Of a DNA stretch of 36,854 bases, positions 31,816 to 36,854 are shown piece after piece. A program made the position numbers and the translations under genes. Position 1 is the first letter of the stretch, and the number at the start of each line of letters is the position of its first letter. Below the pieces are notes generated by a model, which saw nothing but the letters and a program-made list of their open reading frames with translations, did not search any database and was not told the origin of the DNA. This DNA is from an uncultured Eubacteriales bacterium (lineage in GTDB: Bacteria > Bacillota > Clostridia > Oscillospirales > Oscillospiraceae): contig URNZ01000014.1 of assembly GCA_900549405.1 (NCBI GenBank), positions 1 to 36,854 of the forward strand, given 5' to 3'.

Positions 31816-33309
31816 ATGAAGCTGCGCAAGCTGTTGGCGGGGGTTCCGCTGACGGAAGAAGAATTTGACGGAGGGCTAGAGATATCCTCCCTGTCCTATG
31901 ACAGCCGGACGTTGGAACCGGGGGCGCTGTTTGTCGCCCTGCCGGGAGCCAAAACGGACGGCAGTCGGTTTATTGACCAGGCCATGGAGCGGGGGGCGGC
32001 GGCGGTGCTGTGTGAGCATCCGCCAGAGCGACCCGGCCCATGGCTGACTACCCCGGATGCCCGGCTGGCCCTGGCCCTGACCTCGGCCAACTGGTTTGGC
32101 CACCCGGGGAAGGAGATGACCCTCATCGCCGTCACCGGGACCAACGGCAAGACCACCACCACCTGTCTCATCAAGGAGATGCTGGAGCAGACCCTCCGCG
32201 TCCCAGTAGGGCTGGTGGGGACCAACCGGAACCTGGTGGGCCAGCGGGAGCTGCCCGCCCACCGCACCACCCCGGAGAGCTATGAATTGCAGCAGCTGCT
32301 GCGGACCATGGCCGACGCCGGGTGCGCCTGTGCGGTGATGGAGGTCTCCTCCCACGCTTTGATCCAGCACCGCACGGCGGGGCTGACCTTTGACGTGGGG
32401 GTGTTCACCAACCTGACCCAGGACCACCTGGACTATCACAAGACCATGGAGGAGTACCGCCGGGCCAAGGGCCTGCTGTTTGCCCAGTGCCGCCGCAGCG
32501 TGGTCAATCTGGACGACGAGGCGGGGCGGTGGTACGCCGGACACATCTCCGGTCCGGTGTTCACCTATTCCGAAAATCGGGCCCAGGCCGACCTGACCGC
32601 CCGGAACATCCGCCTGTTCCCCGGCCACGTGGAGTTTGAGGCGGTGACCCTGGGCCATATCGCCCGGGTCCATCTGCCCATCCCCGGGGGCTTCTCCATT
32701 TACAACGCCCTGGCGGCCCTGTCCGCCGGACTGTGCCTGGAGCTGCCCCTGGAACAGCTGGCCCCCGCCCTGCGCAGCGTCCACGGGGTGAAGGGCCGGG
32801 TGGAGGTGGTCCCCGTGCCCCGGGCCTATACCGTTCTCATCGACTATGCCCACAGCCCCAACGCCCTGGAGAACATCCTGCTCACCGCCCGGGACTTTAC
32901 CGCCGGACGGCTGGTCTGTCTGTTCGGCTGCGGGGGAGACCGGGATAAGACAAAACGCCCCGTAATGGGGGCCATCGCCCGGGATTTGGCCGATCTGGTG
33001 GTGCTCACCTCGGATAACCCCCGGACGGAGGAGCCGGAGGCCATCATCCGGGACATTCAGGCGGGCATGACAGAAGAGGGTGGGGCCCCGGTTCATGTAG
33101 AGCCGGACCGCCGCCGGGCCATCGCCTGGGCCCTGGACCAGGGCCGGCCGGGGGACGTGATCGTGCTGGCGGGCAAGGGTCACGAGACCTATCAGGAAGT
33201 AAACGGCGTGCAGCTCCCCATGGACGAACGGGAGATCGTGGCGGACTGGTTCCGGGAGCAGGACGGGCGAAAAGATAGGGCTGGAAATCTTCCTGCCGCC
33301 GTAGTATAA
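31816..33309 (+). CDS. murE: UDP-MurNAc-tripeptide synthetase, meso-diaminopimelate type
   Basis: A 497-residue Mur ligase that adds the third stem residue to UDP-MurNAc-L-Ala-D-Glu. The N-domain (SSLSYDSRTLEPGALFVALPG), the P-loop VTGTNGKTTTT (GTNGKTTTT at 108-116) and DHLDYHKTMEEY are typical. The selectivity loop reads DNPR (Asp400-Arg403), the signature for meso-DAP rather than lysine. The ATG at 31816 is chosen for AAAGGGG upstream and the family start MKLRKLL; an ATG ten codons earlier has a poor site. It sits between two repeat clusters with the PBP and mraY, and murF, its usual next neighbour, is absent. Confidence 0.96.
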   Translation: MKLRKLLAGVPLTEEEFDGGLEISSLSYDSRTLEPGALFVALPGAKTDGSRFIDQAMERGAAAVLCEHPPERPGPWLTTPDARLALALTSANWFGHPGKEMTLIAVTGTNGKTTTTCLIKEMLEQTLRVPVGLVGTNRNLVGQRELPAHRTTPESYELQQLLRTMADAGCACAVMEVSSHALIQHRTAGLTFDVGVFTNLTQDHLDYHKTMEEYRRAKGLLFAQCRRSVVNLDDEAGRWYAGHISGPVFTYSENRAQADLTARNIRLFPGHVEFEAVTLGHIARVHLPIPGGFSIYNALAALSAGLCLELPLEQLAPALRSVHGVKGRVEVVPVPRAYTVLIDYAHSPNALENILLTARDFTAGRLVCLFGCGGDRDKTKRPVMGAIARDLADLVVLTSDNPRTEEPEAIIRDIQAGMTEEGGAPVHVEPDRRRAIAWALDQGRPGDVIVLAGKGHETYQEVNGVQLPMDEREIVADWFREQDGRKDRAGNLPAAVV

Positions 33310-33373
33310 TAACCTGTCCCGCTGTGTGTGTGCGGGATGGACAAAAGAGAAAGAGACCGGGAGGTTTTCCAAC

Positions 33374-34360
33374 ATGACGTATATTCTCAGCTTTATTGTG
33401 GCCTTCGGCGTGGGGGCCATCACCGGGCAGATATTGATCCCCCTGCTCCGCCGCCTGAAGGCGGGGCAGGCCATCCGGGAGGACGGCCCCACCTGGCACA
33501 TGGCCAAGCAGGGCACCCCGACCATGGGCGGGCTGATGTTCATTCTGGCCATTGCCGTGGCGGTGCTCACGGCGGGCTGGCCTGACCTGATGGCGGGCAA
33601 CCGGAACCACCTGTATGTATTTCTGTTCGCCCTGGTGTTCGGTATCATCGGCTTTATCGATGACTTTCAGAAGCTGCGCCACCACGCCAACGAGGGTCTC
33701 ACCGCCCCCCAGAAGTTTCTGCTGCAGCTGGCGGCGGCCATCGCCTTCACGGTGCTGCTGCGCAACAGCGGCTATTTGACCCACACCCTGTATATCCCCT
33801 TCTTCAACGTGGAATTCCCCATGCCCTGGTGGCTGTATATGGCCTTTGCCGCCTTTGTCATGGTGGGCACGGTGAACGCTGTGAACCTCACCGATGGCAT
33901 CGACGGCCTGGCCACCGGCGTGACCATCCCCGTGGCCCTGTTTTATGTAGCCGTGTCCGCCTGGTATGGTCGAAACGACCTGACGGTGCTCTCTGCCGCC
34001 CTGGCCGGCGGCCTGTGCGCCTTCCTCATCTATAACTTCCACCCCGCCAAGGTCTTTATGGGGGACACCGGCTCTCTATTTCTGGGGGGCATGGTGTGCG
34101 GCCTGGCCTTTGCCCTGAACATCCCCCTCATCATCCCTGTCATCGGCCTTATCTATGTGGCAGAGGTGCTGTCTGACATCATTCAGGTGGTCTATTTCAA
34201 AAAGACCCACGGCAAGCGCTTTTTCCGCATGGCCCCCCTGCACCACCACCTGGAGCTGGGCGGCTGGAGCGAGACCAAGCTATTCTGCGTGTTCTCCGGC
34301 ATCACTTTGATTTTGTGCGTCCTGGCGTTTTTAGGCGTAATGAATCGTTTTCCCGTTTGA
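33374..34360 (+). CDS. mraY: Phospho-N-acetylmuramoyl-pentapeptide transferase
   Basis: A 328-residue polytopic membrane enzyme (about ten segments) that moves phospho-MurNAc-pentapeptide to undecaprenyl phosphate, forming lipid I. Motifs are GPTWHMAKQGTPTMGGL, GFIDDFQKLR, NAVNLTDGIDGLATG with the catalytic aspartates, KVFMGDTGSLFLGG and APLHHHLELGGWSE. The ATG at 33374 follows GGGAGG; 16 upstream codons in frame are not supported. A small CCCGC/GCGGG hairpin lies in the 64-base gap after murE. A repeat cluster begins at its stop codon. Confidence 0.97.
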   Translation: MTYILSFIVAFGVGAITGQILIPLLRRLKAGQAIREDGPTWHMAKQGTPTMGGLMFILAIAVAVLTAGWPDLMAGNRNHLYVFLFALVFGIIGFIDDFQKLRHHANEGLTAPQKFLLQLAAAIAFTVLLRNSGYLTHTLYIPFFNVEFPMPWWLYMAFAAFVMVGTVNAVNLTDGIDGLATGVTIPVALFYVAVSAWYGRNDLTVLSAALAGGLCAFLIYNFHPAKVFMGDTGSLFLGGMVCGLAFALNIPLIIPVIGLIYVAEVLSDIIQVVYFKKTHGKRFFRMAPLHHHLELGGWSETKLFCVFSGITLILCVLAFLGVMNRFPV

Positions 34361-34426
34361 TAGTTAGGAGTTAGGAAGGATGAGTGATGAGTTAACTCCT
34401 ATCTCATCACTCCTAACTCATCACTT
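34361..34426. repeat. TTAGGAG/GATGAG repeat cluster between mraY and ftsW
   Basis: The 66-base cluster holds GTTAGGAGTTAGGA, GATGAGTGATGAGTTAACTC and CATCACTCCTAACTCATCAC, the same modules in both orientations as at 31685-31751. It fills the interval where murD lies in many Firmicutes clusters. Confidence 0.8.
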
Positions 34427-34460
34427 AAATTTGATTACTAGAATTAGGGAGGTGCAGGAA

Positions 34461-35684
34461 ATGGCCCGAAAGCCGAAACGTGATATGACCATGGAGCAGC
34501 AGCTGGCCGCCGGGCCGGTGGACCTGCCCTTTCTGATGCTGACGCTGATGCTGGTGGGCATCGGGCTTATTATGGTGTTCTCCGCCTCCTATGCCACCGC
34601 CTATTACGACTCCAGCGCCAGCGTGCAGAATAACCCCCTGTACTACATCAAGCGCCAGAGCCTCTTTGCCGTCATCGGTCTGATCGCCATGTATCTGGTG
34701 TCCAAGCTGAACTATCAGCACTGGCGGCTGCTCACCATCCCTATGCTGGCGGTGTCCATCACCCTGCTGGTGCTGGTGCTCACCCCCCTTGGCGTGAACA
34801 TCAACGGGGCCCAGCGGTGGCTGCGTATGTTCCTGCTGTTCGGTCCCACCTATCAGCCCTCGGAGATCGCCAAGGTGGCCGTGATCATCTTCTTCTCGGC
34901 CCGGCTGTCCAAACGGACCACCGAGAAGAAAAAGAAGTTCTCCAACCGGACCTTCTGGGGCCGCTTGGGTAATCTGGGCACCCGGCTGGGCTTTATGGAG
35001 CTGGTGCCCTATGGCGCGGTGCTGGGCGTTGTGCTGCTGCTGGTGGTGAAGGAGCCCCACATGTCGGGTACCATCCTGATCATGGTGGGAGCGGCGGCGG
35101 TGCTGTTTGCTGCGGGCATCAATATTGCCTGGTTCATCGCCGGCATCGGTTCGGTGGGTGCGCTGATGACCTTTATCATTCTGAACACCACCTATATGAA
35201 CGCCCGGGTGCAGCTGTGGCTGGACCCGTGGAGCGATCCCCGGGGCAAGGGCTTTCAGACCATTCAGTCCCTGCTGGCCATCGGCTCCGGCGGCCTGCTG
35301 GGCCTGGGGCTGGGCAACAGCCGCCAGAAGCTGCTGTATATTCCCGAGCCGGAAAACGACTTTGTCTTTTCCGTGGTGGTGGAGGAGCTGGGCTTTGTGG
35401 GGGCAGCCATCGTGCTCATCCTGTTTGCCCTGCTGGTCCTGCGGGGCTACTGGCTGGCCCTGCACGCCCGGGATAAGTTCGGTTCGCTGACCATTGTGGG
35501 CATCATTACGCTGATGGCCACCCAGGTCTTTTTGAATATCGGCGTGGTGACCAACCTCATCCCCAACACGGGCATCTCCCTGCCCTTTTTTAGCTTCGGC
35601 GGAACGGCATTGGTGATGAACATGGCGGAGATGGGCATTGTACTGGGGATATCCAGACAGATACCCGCCCCGAAAAACGACTGA
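34461..35684 (+). CDS. ftsW: Septal peptidoglycan glycosyltransferase FtsW
   Basis: A 407-residue SEDS-family membrane protein with about ten segments that polymerises lipid II with the class B PBP. Family stretches include VFSASYATAYYDS, NGAQRWLRMFLLFGPTYQPSEIAK, the extracellular WLDPWSDPRGKGFQTIQSLLAIGSGG and PEPENDFVFSVVVEELGF, and IPNTGISLPFFSFGGTALV. The ATG at 34461 has GGGAGG 8 bases upstream; the open frame extends 27 codons back only by reading through the repeat. Its cluster position favours FtsW over RodA or SpoVE. Confidence 0.95.
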   Translation: MARKPKRDMTMEQQLAAGPVDLPFLMLTLMLVGIGLIMVFSASYATAYYDSSASVQNNPLYYIKRQSLFAVIGLIAMYLVSKLNYQHWRLLTIPMLAVSITLLVLVLTPLGVNINGAQRWLRMFLLFGPTYQPSEIAKVAVIIFFSARLSKRTTEKKKKFSNRTFWGRLGNLGTRLGFMELVPYGAVLGVVLLLVVKEPHMSGTILIMVGAAAVLFAAGINIAWFIAGIGSVGALMTFIILNTTYMNARVQLWLDPWSDPRGKGFQTIQSLLAIGSGGLLGLGLGNSRQKLLYIPEPENDFVFSVVVEELGFVGAAIVLILFALLVLRGYWLALHARDKFGSLTIVGIITLMATQVFLNIGVVTNLIPNTGISLPFFSFGGTALVMNMAEMGIVLGISRQIPAPKND

Positions 35685-35725
35685 ATCCGGCGGCGGACAA
35701 ACAAAGATATTTCTGAGGTGATAAC

Positions 35726-36844
35726 ATGAACATCCTCTTTACCTGCGGCGGCACCGCCGGACACGTGAATCCGGCGGTGGCCCTGGCCCGCATCTTTCAG
35801 GACAAGCATCCCGGCTGCCGGGTGCTGTTCGTGGGAGCGGACGGGGGCATGGAGACCCGGCTGGTGCCCAAGGAGGGCTATCCCATCCGCACCGTGACCA
35901 TCACGAATTTCCACCGCTCCCTGGCCCCGGCGGACATCGTCCATAATCTGGGCACGCTGGTGAACATGCAGCGCTCCAAAAAGCAGGCCCGGGCCATTCT
36001 GGACGAGTTCAAGCCAGACCTGGTGGTGGGCACCGGCGGCTATGCCTCCTTTCCCGTGGTGAACGAGGCGGCCCACCGGGGCATCCCCACCGCCGTGCAC
36101 GAGTCCAACGCCGTGCCCGGCCTGACCACCAAGGCCCTGTCTAAAGTGGTGGACCGGGTGATGGTGGGCTTTGAAGAGAGCCGCAGCCACTATGACGACC
36201 CCACCAAGGTGGTGGTCACCGGTACCCCCGTCCGGGGGGACTTCTTCCGGTTTACCCGGGAGCAGGCCCGGGAGCAGCTGGGCTTTCCCGACCAGCGGCC
36301 CCTGCTGCTGTCCTATTGGGGGTCCCTGGGGGCGGAGGTGATGAACCGGAAGATGGTGGACTTCATCGCCAAGGAGTGCTATGAGGGTGCGCCCTATCGC
36401 CATATCCACGCCGCCGGGCGGGACTTCGCCTGGATGAAGGAGGAACTGCTGCGCCGGGGCCTGCAGCTGGGGGACAACGGCATCGAGGTCCGGGAGTATA
36501 TCTATGACATGCCCCTGGTCATGGCGGCCAGCGACCTGGTCCTGTGCCGGGCGGGCGCCTCCACCATCTCAGAGCTCACCGCCATCGCCAAGCCCTGTAT
36601 CCTGGTGCCTTCCCCGAATGTGACCAACAATCACCAGGAAAAGAACGCCAGAGTGCTGGAGCAGCACGGGGCCGCAGTGGTTCTGCTGGAACCGGAAATC
36701 GACGGAAAGCGGCTCTATGGAACAGCGAAGGAGCTGCTGGCAGACCGGGACCGACTGACGGCTATGTCCAAAAGTCTCACCGAGCTCTCCGTTACCGACG
36801 CCTCGGAGGAGATCTACCAGACGCTGATAGCACTTCTGAAGTAG
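35726..36844 (+). CDS. murG: UDP-GlcNAc--lipid I N-acetylglucosaminyltransferase
   Basis: A 372-residue GT-B peripheral membrane enzyme that converts lipid I to lipid II. The N-terminal loop CGGTAGHVNPAVALA, VGTGGYASFPVV, HESNAVPGLTTK, and the C-terminal donor motif RAGASTISELTAIAKPCILVPSPN with NHQEKNA are diagnostic. The interdomain loop usually written GGSxGA reads WGSLGA, a small departure. The ATG has CTGAGGTG upstream. It is complete, ending 10 bases before the window edge. Confidence 0.96.
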   Translation: MNILFTCGGTAGHVNPAVALARIFQDKHPGCRVLFVGADGGMETRLVPKEGYPIRTVTITNFHRSLAPADIVHNLGTLVNMQRSKKQARAILDEFKPDLVVGTGGYASFPVVNEAAHRGIPTAVHESNAVPGLTTKALSKVVDRVMVGFEESRSHYDDPTKVVVTGTPVRGDFFRFTREQAREQLGFPDQRPLLLSYWGSLGAEVMNRKMVDFIAKECYEGAPYRHIHAAGRDFAWMKEELLRRGLQLGDNGIEVREYIYDMPLVMAASDLVLCRAGASTISELTAIAKPCILVPSPNVTNNHQEKNARVLEQHGAAVVLLEPEIDGKRLYGTAKELLADRDRLTAMSKSLTELSVTDASEEIYQTLIALLK

Positions 36845-36854
36845 GCCGGGCACT

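Noticed and set aside
31685..34426. CRISPR array
   Set aside because: The modules are short, inverted and overlapping, with no regular spacers, and no cas gene is present.
34380..34460. Longer FtsW N-terminus
   Set aside because: The extra 27 codons translate the TTAGGAG/GATGAG repeat; the ATG at 34461 has a proper ribosome binding site.

Overview
The window is about 36.9 kb of GC-rich chromosomal DNA. It reads as a high-GC member of the Clostridia, most like Oscillospiraceae (the Flavonifractor / Pseudoflavonifractor / Lawsonibacter group). That placement is inference from gene content: T-box control of a tRNA synthetase operon, strong AGGAGG ribosome binding sites, GatCAB plus a non-discriminating AspRS, an mDAP-type MurE and a PASTA-bearing class B PBP. 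No phage, plasmid, CRISPR, rRNA or tRNA gene is visible, and coding density is high.

Layout. 1-7.2 kb: a DUF4230 protein, a PLP threonine/serine ammonia-lyase, glutaminyl-tRNA synthetase, a thioredoxin-reductase-like flavoprotein with thioredoxin, MurC standing alone, and a DivIVA-like coiled-coil protein. 7.3-15.4 kb (minus strand): a purine operon read purE-purC-purF-purM-purN-[ZTP riboswitch]-purO-AICAR transformylase-purD. It is preceded by a promoter, a 27-codon small ORF and an intrinsic terminator. 15.5-21.9 kb: single genes (glycosyltransferase, PAP2 phosphatase, D-amino acid aminotransferase, Na+-coupled NSS transporter, orphan lipoprotein, family 4 uracil-DNA glycosylase, a small membrane protein). 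21.9-26.9 kb: a T-box leader with an Asn (AAC) specifier in front of aspS-gatC-gatA-gatB. 27.0-36.8 kb: the division and cell-wall (dcw) cluster mraZ-rsmH-ftsL-like-PBP-murE-mraY-ftsW-murG, with MraZ-type operator repeats in front and no murF or murD.

How the parts fit. The purine operon carries non-standard parts. Its PurF has no N-terminal catalytic Cys. IMP formation is split between a free-standing AICAR transformylase and a PurO-type (archaeal-family) cyclohydrolase. A ZTP riboswitch sits directly before those two genes, so the RNA would sense accumulation of the substrate they consume. The T-box operon makes Asn-tRNA(Asn) indirectly (mischarging by AspRS, then amidation by GatCAB). A separate GlnRS suggests GatCAB is devoted mainly to Asn. 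At least three families of short palindromic intergenic repeats are scattered through the window, two of them inside biosynthetic operons.

The most interesting items are the small-ORF/terminator leader of the pur operon, the Cys-less PurF, the ZTP switch before purO, the Asn T-box operon, and the TrxR-like protein whose NADPH site is eroded.
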